Source: Parvularculaceae bacterium UBA4496
GTDB taxonomy: Bacteria; Pseudomonadota; Alphaproteobacteria; Caulobacterales; Parvularculaceae
Reading direction: 5' to 3'
Assembly (NCBI GenBank): GCA_002388885.1
Contig: DGNI01000178.1
Span: forward strand, 1-9,107
Length of the DNA: 9,107 nucleotides
Position numbers and translations under genes: made by a program. Position 1 is the first letter of the stretch. Every line of letters begins with the position of its first letter. Positions 1-5,369 of this stretch are shown in pieces. The notes under the pieces are model-generated. The model ran no database searches, was not told where the DNA came from, and saw only the letters and a program-made list of their open reading frames with translations.

Positions 1-663
1 AAACCGCTCATGCACTTCGCAGGCGCCGGCCCAGGTGACGATTTTAATGTCGGTCATGGCGGCGACGTTCTTCGCCAAGAACTGGTCGGGGATCAGGATC
101 ACCGTGTCCGTGCCGAATTCCGCCGCCGCGTGTTCGACCACTTCAACCGCATTCGACGACGTGCAACAGATATCCGTTTCAGCTTTGACGTCAGCGGTGG
201 TGTTTACGTATGTCACCACCGGCACGCCCGGATATTTCTGTTTCAGCAACCTCACGTCGGCGCCGGTAATGGAAGAGGCGAGAGAGCAGCCCGCTTTCAC
301 ATCAGGGATCAGCACGGTTTTTTCCGGACACAGAATTTTTGACGTTTCCGCCATGAAGTGGACGCCGGCCTGAACGATAATGTCGGCGTCGGAGCTCGCG
401 GCTTCCTTGGCGAGCTGCAAACTATCGCCCGCGAAATCGCCGACGCAGTGAAAGATTTCCGGCGTCATGTAATTATGCGCCAGGATGACCGCGTTCTTTT
501 GTTTTTTAAGATCGTTGATCGCCGCGATGTAGGGCGCGTGGAGGCGCCATTCGATTTCGGGAATCGCGTCCTTCACCTTTTCATACAGGTGGTCCGTCTT
601 GGCGCGCACCTCGTCAGTAAAGGGGAGCGCATCTTTCAGGGACTCATCGCCAAACGCAGGCAT
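1..663 (-). CDS. nadA: Quinolinate synthase NadA, 5' part (C-terminus outside window)
   Basis: NadA condenses iminoaspartate with dihydroxyacetone phosphate to give quinolinate, the first committed metabolite of de novo NAD synthesis, using an oxygen-sensitive [4Fe-4S] cluster in the cytoplasm. The frame is open from the ATG at 663 to the window edge, giving 221 residues of a protein usually about 330-370 long. Visible family motifs are [14 protein letters not shown] (about 60-73), [12 protein letters not shown] (100-111), AGCSLA with C126, TSSNAVEVV (168-176) and WAGACEVHE with C215. C126 and C215 match two of the three cluster-binding cysteines; the third should lie beyond the edge. The start is supported by AAAGGAGG at 676-669, five bases before the ATG. 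The extra 40 or so N-terminal residues and the [10 protein letters not shown] form are typical of alphaproteobacterial NadA. It is transcribed away from the arsR-type gene, and its upstream region carries a palindrome (718-736) likely to be its operator. Confidence 0.96.
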   Translation of the reverse strand, partial: MPAFGDESLKDALPFTDEVRAKTDHLYEKVKDAIPEIEWRLHAPYIAAINDLKKQKNAVILAHNYMTPEIFHCVGDFAGDSLQLAKEAASSDADIIVQAGVHFMAETSKILCPEKTVLIPDVKAGCSLASSITGADVRLLKQKYPGVPVVTYVNTTADVKAETDICCTSSNAVEVVEHAAAEFGTDTVILIPDQFLAKNVAAMTDIKIVTWAGACEVHERF

Positions 664-717
664 CTTTGCCTCCTTTGGGTTTTTCGCCCGGAATACGCGC
701 GGGACCGGAAAACCAAT

Positions 718-736
718 TATGCTCAACTAGAGCATA
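718..736. promoter_or_regulatory. Candidate NadQ operator: inverted repeat upstream of nadA
   Basis: TATGCTC-AACTA-GAGCATA is a perfect 7-base inverted repeat around a 5-base centre, 55 bases upstream of the nadA start. It overlaps the edge of a candidate -10 element for nadA, where a bound repressor would block transcription. A NadQ/NrtR-like regulator is encoded in the same window (3674-4693), which makes it the obvious candidate to bind here. I recall operators of similar shape (ATGCTC...GAGCAT) upstream of nad genes in alphaproteobacteria, but could not check this. What is seen is the palindrome; the bound protein is inferred. Confidence 0.55.
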
Positions 737-762
737 TATGGGATCAAAATATACGCCCGCAA
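733..762 (-). promoter_or_regulatory. Candidate sigma-70 promoter of nadA
   Basis: Reading leftwards on the minus strand, TTGCGG (762-757) and TATATG (738-733) are separated by 18 bases. Transcription would start near 726, inside the 718-736 palindrome, and give a leader of about 60 bases before the nadA ATG at 663. The match to consensus is only moderate, and other pairs such as TTGATC with CATAAT have poor spacing, so this is tentative. Confidence 0.35.
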
Positions 763-853
763 GGGGCGAAGTCGGCAACCTAGCGGAAATCCAAAGGCCG
801 TCAATCGAGTTTATTTTCGCCAGAATTCAGAAAAAGAGCGGCCTTCTTTATAT

Positions 854-869
854 GTAAGCCTTGACTTAC
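854..869. promoter_or_regulatory. Operator copy 1 for the ArsR-type repressor
   Basis: GTAAGCCTTGACTTAC is an imperfect palindrome (GTAAG arms with a partly symmetric centre, 12 of 16 positions symmetric). It differs by one base from the second copy at 889-904, and the two are exactly 35 bases apart. It contains the candidate -35 element TTGACT (861-866), so binding would block RNA polymerase. Autoregulation by the downstream ArsR-type gene is inferred from position and from the general habit of this family. Confidence 0.7.
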
Positions 870-889
870 GGAAAATTTGCACATATCAG
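861..889 (+). promoter_or_regulatory. Probable promoter of the arsR-type operon, giving a leaderless mRNA
   Basis: TTGACT (861-866) and TATCAG (884-889) are separated by 17 bases. The expected start of transcription, about 7 bases after the -10 element, falls at or next to the A of the ATG at 896. There is no Shine-Dalgarno-like purine run before this ATG, which fits a leaderless transcript; these are common in alphaproteobacteria. Both halves of the promoter are covered by the twin operators at 854-869 and 889-904. Confidence 0.6.
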
Positions 890-904
890 TAAGCCATGAC
901 TTAC
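889..904. promoter_or_regulatory. Operator copy 2, containing the arsR-type start codon
   Basis: GTAAGCCATGACTTAC is symmetric at 14 of 16 positions and identical to copy 1 except for one base. The start codon ATG (896-898) lies in its centre, so its right half encodes the first three residues, M-T-Y. It begins at the last base of the candidate -10 element and covers the expected transcription start, so a bound repressor would occlude initiation. Confidence 0.7.
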
Positions 905-1201
905 GAAATGAAGTTCGAAGCCCTGGCGGTCCCTACGAGAAGGGCGGTTTTTGAAAAACTCCGGGCAGGGCCGCTATCGGTCGGCGCGCTTGCCGAGGGA
1001 CTGCCGGTGTCCCGGCCCGCGGTGTCGCAACATCTCAAAGTCCTGAAAGATGCGGGGCTGGTCAGCGAACAGCGCGATGGGGTCAAGCGCATCTATCGTC
1101 TTGATACGGAAGGTATCGCGGAACTGCGCGGATATTTCGACCGGTTCTGGGATGACGCCCTCGACGCCTACAAGCGCTCGCTGGAAATGAAAGACGCATA
1201 A
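896..1201 (+). CDS. ArsR/SmtB-type winged-helix transcriptional repressor
   Basis: A 101-residue protein with the size and layout of ArsR-family dimeric repressors. The winged helix spans about 10-70: the segment VGALAEGLPVSRPAVSQHLK (29-48) is the helix-turn-helix, with recognition helix around S39-V49, and EQRDGVKRIYRL (58-69) is the beta wing. It has no cysteine and a single histidine, and lacks the ELCVCDL metal site, so it is not a classical arsenic or metal sensor. ArsR proteins of this subtype are often paired with an SRPBCC/AHSA1 gene, as here: the next gene starts 21 bases after the stop. The start at 896 has no ribosome-binding site and is probably leaderless; the in-frame ATG at 908 also lacks one. 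Two near-identical palindromes over the promoter and start codon point to autorepression. The effector is unknown. Confidence 0.93.
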   Translation: MTYEMKFEALAVPTRRAVFEKLRAGPLSVGALAEGLPVSRPAVSQHLKVLKDAGLVSEQRDGVKRIYRLDTEGIAELRGYFDRFWDDALDAYKRSLEMKDA

Positions 1202-1222
1202 TCAGAAAGAAGGAGAAACCCG

Positions 1223-1672
1223 ATGACGCTAGCAACAGCACTGGAACCGATCGTCAAAAAACTCGATCTGAACGTGACGGTAGAAGAAGCGTTTCGGCAT
1301 TTTACCGGCAACATTCACCTGTGGTGGCCAACAGCGACGCACTCGCTTTCACAAGCTGACGCCGAGATGGTGAAGTTTGAAGCCAAAACCGGCGGACGCG
1401 TTTATGAAATTGAAAAATCCGGCAAGGAGCGCGAATGGGGCCGAGTTCTGGTCTGCGATGCGCCAAGCCGCCTTGTGTTTTCGTGGGTTCTCGAAGCGCC
1501 TGACAAAGCGACAGAAGTCGAAGTTCAGTTCAGGGATCAAGGTGACGGGAAATCTTCGCTGACGCTCATCCATCGCGGCTGGGATACGCGGCCCGACGGC
1601 GCTGAATGGCGCAGCAACTATAACAACGGCTGGGAAGGCGTGCTTGAGCGCTACTCGTCCTCACTGGCGTGA
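1223..1672 (+). CDS. SRPBCC (AHSA1/START-like) domain protein
   Basis: A 149-residue cytoplasmic protein with the SRPBCC fold typical of COG3832/AHSA1-like proteins, which form a deep hydrophobic pocket for lipids or other small ligands. The visible family pattern is an N-terminal strand KKLDLNVTVEEAFRHFT (12-28), then WWPTATHSL (34-42), GGRVYEI (57-63), EWGRVLV (71-77), PSRLVFSWVL (81-90), and a C-terminal helix NNGWEGVLERYSS (134-146). The length is normal for a single domain. The start has a good ribosome-binding site, AGAAGGAG at 1208-1215, seven bases before the ATG. It lies 21 bases behind the ArsR-type gene and is probably co-transcribed; such pairs usually have the ArsR protein controlling the SRPBCC gene. 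Its last 22 bases overlap the convergent MBL gene. The ligand and reaction cannot be told from sequence. Confidence 0.9.
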   Translation: MTLATALEPIVKKLDLNVTVEEAFRHFTGNIHLWWPTATHSLSQADAEMVKFEAKTGGRVYEIEKSGKEREWGRVLVCDAPSRLVFSWVLEAPDKATEVEVQFRDQGDGKSSLTLIHRGWDTRPDGAEWRSNYNNGWEGVLERYSSSLA

Positions 1673-2493
1673 TCGCCGGCGCCGATCTCGCGCGTTTCGC
1701 CAGGATCGGTGAAAAGGTCGCCGCCGGCTTGCGCGCGCCACGCATCGCCCTGTCCGGCGGCGCGTTCCGGCACATGAACGCCGATAGTTTGTACGGCGCC
1801 AATATACGTTTCCAGAATTTTGCGGCCGTCATCGTTGAGATAGAGCCAATAGGGCGGGAATGCTGCGTCATGATCGCGCTTGGCGAAATGGTCGGCATGC
1901 CGCTCAAAATCGGCGATCACAGTTCCGGCGTCGCCCAAATGAATAACGGTGGTCGCATCATCAAGCGTCACGCGCCAGGCGAAGTTTTGAATGTTTGGCC
2001 GGTCGCCCGCATGGGGGATATTTACAACGTCCACATATAGTCCTTCGACATCAAACGAAACCGGGTCGTGGTCCGGCTCCATGTCGAACGTATGAACCCG
2101 TTTGAGAACCGGGTCGTCTTCCGCAACACCAGCCTCTAAGAACGCTTCGCGTATCTGCATGGATGCATAAAGCAGGACATCCGGCTGCGCGCGCATATAG
2201 GCGATCGCTGGTTCGGCGGTAAAATGATCGCCATGGACATGGCTGACGAATATCGCGTCGACGCCGTCATAGGGCGCCGCGCCGTTCAGCATCGCGTCGG
2301 AAATCTCATCGGGAACAAGCGCATATTGTCCGTAACTGTTGGCGTAAAACGCATCGAATAGGATTTTTGTGTCGCCGCGCGCGACCATAACGCCTTCATT
2401 ACCAAGATAGGTCGCCTGCGCTGCAGGGTCGTGGGCTTGCGCGTTCGCGGTCAATGTTGCGAGGCAGACGGATGCAGTCAGAAGCAAGCGCAT
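1651..2493 (-). CDS. Exported metallo-beta-lactamase-fold hydrolase
   Basis: A 280-residue protein with a Sec signal peptide (MRLLLTASVCLATLTANAQA, cleavage probably after A20), so it should act in the periplasm. The MBL metal motif is complete at the first site: HVHGDH with H85, H87, D89 and H90. H161 (NIPHAGD), D188 (HLGD) and H240 (GVHVPE) are in the right order for the remaining ligands of a two-metal centre. The pattern is closer to the general hydrolase branch (UlaG/RomA-like) than to antibiotic-hydrolysing beta-lactamases, so drug resistance should not be assumed. The start has only a modest AAAGGGA ribosome-binding site. It follows the lipoprotein gene by 47 bases on the same strand, suggesting co-transcription, and its 3' end overlaps the convergent SRPBCC gene by 22 bases. 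The acidic tail ASEDE is unremarkable. The substrate is unknown. Confidence 0.9.
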   Translation of the reverse strand: MRLLLTASVCLATLTANAQAHDPAAQATYLGNEGVMVARGDTKILFDAFYANSYGQYALVPDEISDAMLNGAAPYDGVDAIFVSHVHGDHFTAEPAIAYMRAQPDVLLYASMQIREAFLEAGVAEDDPVLKRVHTFDMEPDHDPVSFDVEGLYVDVVNIPHAGDRPNIQNFAWRVTLDDATTVIHLGDAGTVIADFERHADHFAKRDHDAAFPPYWLYLNDDGRKILETYIGAVQTIGVHVPERAAGQGDAWRAQAGGDLFTDPGETREIGAGDHASEDE

Positions 2494-2540
2494 AATGTAA
2501 TCCCTTTATAACACGGAAGCAGTCTGAGAGAGCTGGCTCG

Positions 2541-3605
2541 TTATGGGGTGTTGACGGTTTCGAAATAGGGCTCAAGAGCAAATGGTTCATAGAAATACCG
2601 TGTCCGCCACGCCTCATCCCGAGCATTGAGCAGCATCGCTTCGGCCGCGCCGACAGGATAGAACGCTGAGCGCTTCCAGGTCTTCAATCCCTGTTCCTGC
2701 ACCGCCTTGAGGCTGTTCATGACGCCTTTGCGTTTATTGTCGGCTGCCTGCTGCAGTTCGGGCTGGCTGCTCACGGATGCGGCGATGGCGATCTCTGTCC
2801 AGCGCGCGACGCCTTCCTGCCAGAGCTGAAATTCAAAATAGCGCCAGTCAGCGTCAGAAACTGTCGCGCGAAGCGCCGCCCGGGCTTCGGCGTAATTCTC
2901 AACCGCCGCCGTTTCCCCGGCGGTTCCGATGGATTCAATAGCCGCCGTCAGCGTTTGAGCGAGACGGTTGAACGCTTCGCCGGTTTCAGCTGAATCATAG
3001 GGAAACGGATAATTCAGCATCCACATGCCTGACTGATCCCCGCCAGACAGGTCAAGTGCATTTACGCGCTCATAGTAGCCGGGCTGGCTGGTCTGCATCT
3101 GATGAAAATGTTCGTGCAGCAGCGTCACTTGCCATTCCAACGGATCCTGACCTGTCGCCTCCGGCGTTCCGATAACGATGGTGCTGATTCCATCGACAGC
3201 GGGAAAGGCTGCGAGGAGATTGGTATCGAACGTCCTTGCCCGGCCTTTCATTACGCAGCCGGTGACAGGATCAACGCCGTAGTCAGTAAAGTCCGCGGCG
3301 GGGCCGTCGTGGCAAAAGAGCGTTTCTACATTTTCTTCGATCAGTAGCACCCCGAACGGCGCAGCCGCATAGCCGGGCCAGATTGCGTCGCCCGCAGGCG
3401 CCAAATCATGCGCAACCTTTATCATGCTGCGGAGCGTTTCGCCGGGAATGTGGGATGGCTCCGTTGCGGGGGTCTCTTGATCCGGCTTTGAAGTTTCCCC
3501 GCCGCTTTCATCAATGCGTGATTCATTGCAGGCGGTGAGGGCGAAACAAGCAGCGAAAATCAGCAGCAGTCTTGTATTTTGCATCGTCATACTGTTCCCA
3601 ACCAT
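2541..3605 (-). CDS. Putative zincin-like lipoprotein, family not recognised
   Basis: A 354-residue protein from the chosen ATG at 3605. It has a lipoprotein signal (MQNTRLLLIFAACFALTAC) with lipobox LTAC and lipidated C26; residue +2 is Asn, which by the E. coli rule predicts outer-membrane sorting. A low-complexity linker rich in E, S, T and P follows. LLHEHFHQMQ contains HEHFH (164-168), a match to the HExxH zinc-peptidase motif, and 96 residues after its last His comes WQEGVARWTE, whose E264 could be the third ligand of a gluzincin-like site. I do not recognise the family, and zinc or peptidase activity is inference. The start at 3605 is favoured by AAGGAG at 3614-3609 and a TATAAT at 3642-3637. 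The frame stays open to an ATG at 3677 that overlaps the nadQ stop as ATGA, but that would put 24 extra residues before the signal. An ATG at 3590 is also possible. Confidence 0.85.
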   Translation of the reverse strand: MVGNSMTMQNTRLLLIFAACFALTACNESRIDESGGETSKPDQETPATEPSHIPGETLRSMIKVAHDLAPAGDAIWPGYAAAPFGVLLIEENVETLFCHDGPAADFTDYGVDPVTGCVMKGRARTFDTNLLAAFPAVDGISTIVIGTPEATGQDPLEWQVTLLHEHFHQMQTSQPGYYERVNALDLSGGDQSGMWMLNYPFPYDSAETGEAFNRLAQTLTAAIESIGTAGETAAVENYAEARAALRATVSDADWRYFEFQLWQEGVARWTEIAIAASVSSQPELQQAADNKRKGVMNSLKAVQEQGLKTWKRSAFYPVGAAEAMLLNARDEAWRTRYFYEPFALEPYFETVNTP

Positions 3606-3636
3606 TGGCTCCTTGCCTGTAGTGCTAAGGGATACA

Positions 3637-3642
3637 ATTATA
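3637..3642 (-). promoter_or_regulatory. Candidate -10 element for the lipoprotein-MBL gene pair
   Basis: A perfect TATAAT reads leftwards here, with transcription expected near 3630 and the AAGGAG ribosome-binding site 16 bases further on. No good -35 element lies 17 bases upstream (GTATAT). It sits next to a 13-base palindrome that could bind an activator or repressor. An internal promoter would let the lipoprotein and MBL genes be expressed apart from nadQ. Confidence 0.4.
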
Positions 3643-3643
3643 A

Positions 3644-3656
3644 CGCCGGTCCGGCG
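3644..3656. repeat. 13-base palindrome CGCCGG-T-CCGGCG
   Basis: A perfect inverted repeat with six-base arms around one central base. On the minus strand it is framed by a TATAAT on each side (3662-3657 and 3642-3637). It lies between the nadQ stop and the favoured lipoprotein start. It could be an operator or a strong but tiny hairpin; the one-base centre favours protein binding over an RNA hairpin. Confidence 0.5.
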
Positions 3657-3673
3657 ATTATATACACCATCCG

Positions 3674-4693
3674 TCATGCCGGCTCTTCGGTACGCCGCAA
3701 ACGGGGAATTGCGAGTCCCGCCGCTGCTCGATCTTTCAGCCCCCTACGGTCAACACGGAACAGCGCTGCGGGCCGCCCGCCGGCATCGCCGGTGGTTTCA
3801 CCTGTGTTTTCGACAAAGCCGGATTTCTCGACGCTGCGGCGAAAATTCTGTTTGTGAAATTTAAATCCGACGATTGCTTCTACTGTGCGTTGAAGTTGTA
3901 AAAGAGTGAATGTCTTGTCCATCACTTCGAAAATTACGGGGCGATATTTCAGTTTTCCGCGTAGTCGACCGATAGCGGTCGCCAATATTCGCCGGTGGTC
4001 GGAAATCATAGCGTATCCCATGACGTCGCCGGCAGGCTTTTCGGCATTATTCACCTGATGTCTGTCGTTTTCCTGATCGCGCTGTGCTTCTGTAACGAGT
4101 GCGGCCTCGTACATCAGCTCATAGCGGTCGAGAGTTCTTTCTTCTTCCCAACTAAACCCGTCAAGGCCGAAGGCGAGGTTCAGTCTTGCTTTTCTAGCGC
4201 GTTTTGCTTCCGCATTGCGACCGAGCGCGACCCATGCGTCGAGTTCGGGAATAATCCGTTTTCGGAGGAGTGGCGGCTCGCCTCTTCGCCAGTCTTCCCA
4301 TGGAAACAAAGAATACCAGTCGCTCCACAATGCATCTTTCGCGGGCAAGTCCGCAGCGTGTGGAGCAAGCGCCAGATATCCCACAGAGACAACCCTGTCC
4401 TTTTCGCCGCCGGCAAGCGCCGCCGCCGGCGCTTCGCGGCCCTTGTCGCCGAAAGTGTAAAGCTGTTCTACATAACCGAGCGATACGTTGGTCTGCCGCT
4501 CCACCCATTCGCGCATGCCGATTTCAAACGTGCGGTGGCGTTGAGGATCGAACGGTCCATAGGGCAGCGCCAACGCACGGCCGGCGTTTCGCACGGTCAG
4601 GACTTTGGGTTGGTCGCCATCGACGACGGCGATCACCGCGTTGAGCGCGATGGCGACATTGGTGGCGAGGGAGGGGGCGGGAACCTTTGGCAT
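3674..4693 (-). CDS. nadQ: NadQ-type NAD regulator: degenerate Nudix domain plus NrtR-like winged helix
   Basis: A 339-residue protein with two domains. The N-terminal part (about 10-135) is Nudix-like (NAVIAVV...VLTVRN...ALPYGPFD), but its Nudix box is broken: after E57 comes REWVERQT (61-68), where the consensus REUXEEXG needs a second Glu and a Gly, replaced here by R66 and T68. This suggests ligand binding without hydrolysis. The C-terminal part (about 250-315) matches the NrtR winged helix: FEVMDKTFTLLQLQRTVEAI, then HKQNFRRSVEKSGFV, then GRPAALFRVD. This layout (COG4111-like) is that of the alphaproteobacterial NAD regulator NadQ, relative of NrtR, whose ligands are NAD-related nucleotides. 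nadA and a palindrome upstream of it lie in the same window, supporting the role. The gene starts 22 bases after the phosphatase stop, with only a weak ribosome-binding site, and its TGA overlaps an in-frame ATG of the lipoprotein frame. Confidence 0.83.
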   Translation of the reverse strand: MPKVPAPSLATNVAIALNAVIAVVDGDQPKVLTVRNAGRALALPYGPFDPQRHRTFEIGMREWVERQTNVSLGYVEQLYTFGDKGREAPAAALAGGEKDRVVSVGYLALAPHAADLPAKDALWSDWYSLFPWEDWRRGEPPLLRKRIIPELDAWVALGRNAEAKRARKARLNLAFGLDGFSWEEERTLDRYELMYEAALVTEAQRDQENDRHQVNNAEKPAGDVMGYAMISDHRRILATAIGRLRGKLKYRPVIFEVMDKTFTLLQLQRTVEAIVGFKFHKQNFRRSVEKSGFVENTGETTGDAGGRPAALFRVDRRGLKDRAAAGLAIPRLRRTEEPA

Positions 4694-4715
4694 CCCTGCT
4701 TCTATGAAGGATTTT

Positions 4716-5219
4716 TCAGTCTACGCGCAAGGTCACGACAGGCGCGGCGACTGTCGAGCAGCAGGGGCATAAATCAAGAACGGCGGACACCATGCGATCT
4801 TCGCGGCGCAGTTCCTCATCTGCTTTGGACACAAGCAGCAAATTCGGGTCGGCGTGCGGCGCGGCTTCGCGCAGGCGTTCCGCGATCTTGTATTCGCACG
4901 AACCTTTTTCCTTTACGCACATCAGGATAAAGGCGATCGCCATGGACCGGGCGACGCCGCGATGGCAGTGCACCACGATGTTCTTGTCTGTGGCCGCCCA
5001 TCGCTCTGCGATGGTGAGAATCTCGGGGCACCAACAGGCTTCATCGTCAGCCTTGTCGCATTCAGCGCCGCCAAACCGGATTCGATGATCCTCGGGCAGG
5101 GCGCTTACGCTTTCGGGAAGATCATCGTCGCTATCCAGAATAGAGATCGCAAAAGCGGGATCGTACCGTTTGAATACGTCCTCTACAGCTTCCAGCGAAC
5201 TCACGATAATCATCGGCAT
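4716..5219 (-). CDS. Predicted protein tyrosine phosphatase (CX5R family, COG5350-like)
   Basis: A 167-residue cytoplasmic protein. The signature loop VVHCHRGVARS gives nucleophile C85 and R91 in a C-X5-R motif followed by S92, the hallmark of Cys-based tyrosine and dual-specificity phosphatases, with the phosphocysteine intermediate forming on C85. The general acid is probably one of the Asp residues in the CDKADDE loop (54-60). The later ADPNLLLVSKADEELRRED (123-141) is characteristic of the alphaproteobacterial predicted phosphatase group. The start at 5219 is supported by GGAAGAG eight bases upstream; a second ATG two codons in is less likely. It is unusually rich in cysteine: nine in all, including CWC (62-64) and CPCC (151-154) near the C-terminus. 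It heads a run with nadQ, 22 bases downstream. Substrate and link to NAD control are unknown. Confidence 0.88.
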   Translation of the reverse strand: MPMIIVSSLEAVEDVFKRYDPAFAISILDSDDDLPESVSALPEDHRIRFGGAECDKADDEACWCPEILTIAERWAATDKNIVVHCHRGVARSMAIAFILMCVKEKGSCEYKIAERLREAAPHADPNLLLVSKADEELRREDRMVSAVLDLCPCCSTVAAPVVTLRVD

Positions 5220-5369
5220 CTTTTGCTCTTCCGCCCGAAAAGCCCGTGCTGTCCATAATCGAAACAGCTATCCGAAAGGAAATACTATCGATTGACCCGC
5301 AATGTGAAGGGCGCCCGTTTCACGCCCGCTTGATATCGCGTGGATGTTATAGGCCTTGAGGGCGGAAAA

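Noticed and set aside
896..1201. ArsR-type protein as an arsenic or metal sensor.
   Set aside because: It has no cysteine and only one histidine, lacks the ELCVCDL metal site, and there is no arsenic or metal transport gene beside it.
1651..2493. MBL protein as an antibiotic-hydrolysing beta-lactamase.
   Set aside because: Only the general metal-binding pattern is present; the overall sequence resembles broad MBL hydrolases, and nothing nearby suggests resistance.
3995..4930. A long plus-strand open frame of 311 codons opposite nadQ and the phosphatase gene.
   Set aside because: It is antisense to two well-supported genes, spans their junction, shows no recognisable domain, and its composition is that expected of a shadow frame.
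5220..5369. GGGCG...CGCCC inverted repeat downstream of the HD gene as an intrinsic terminator.
   Set aside because: No T run follows on the minus strand, and the stem is short with a nine-base loop, so termination here is not supported.
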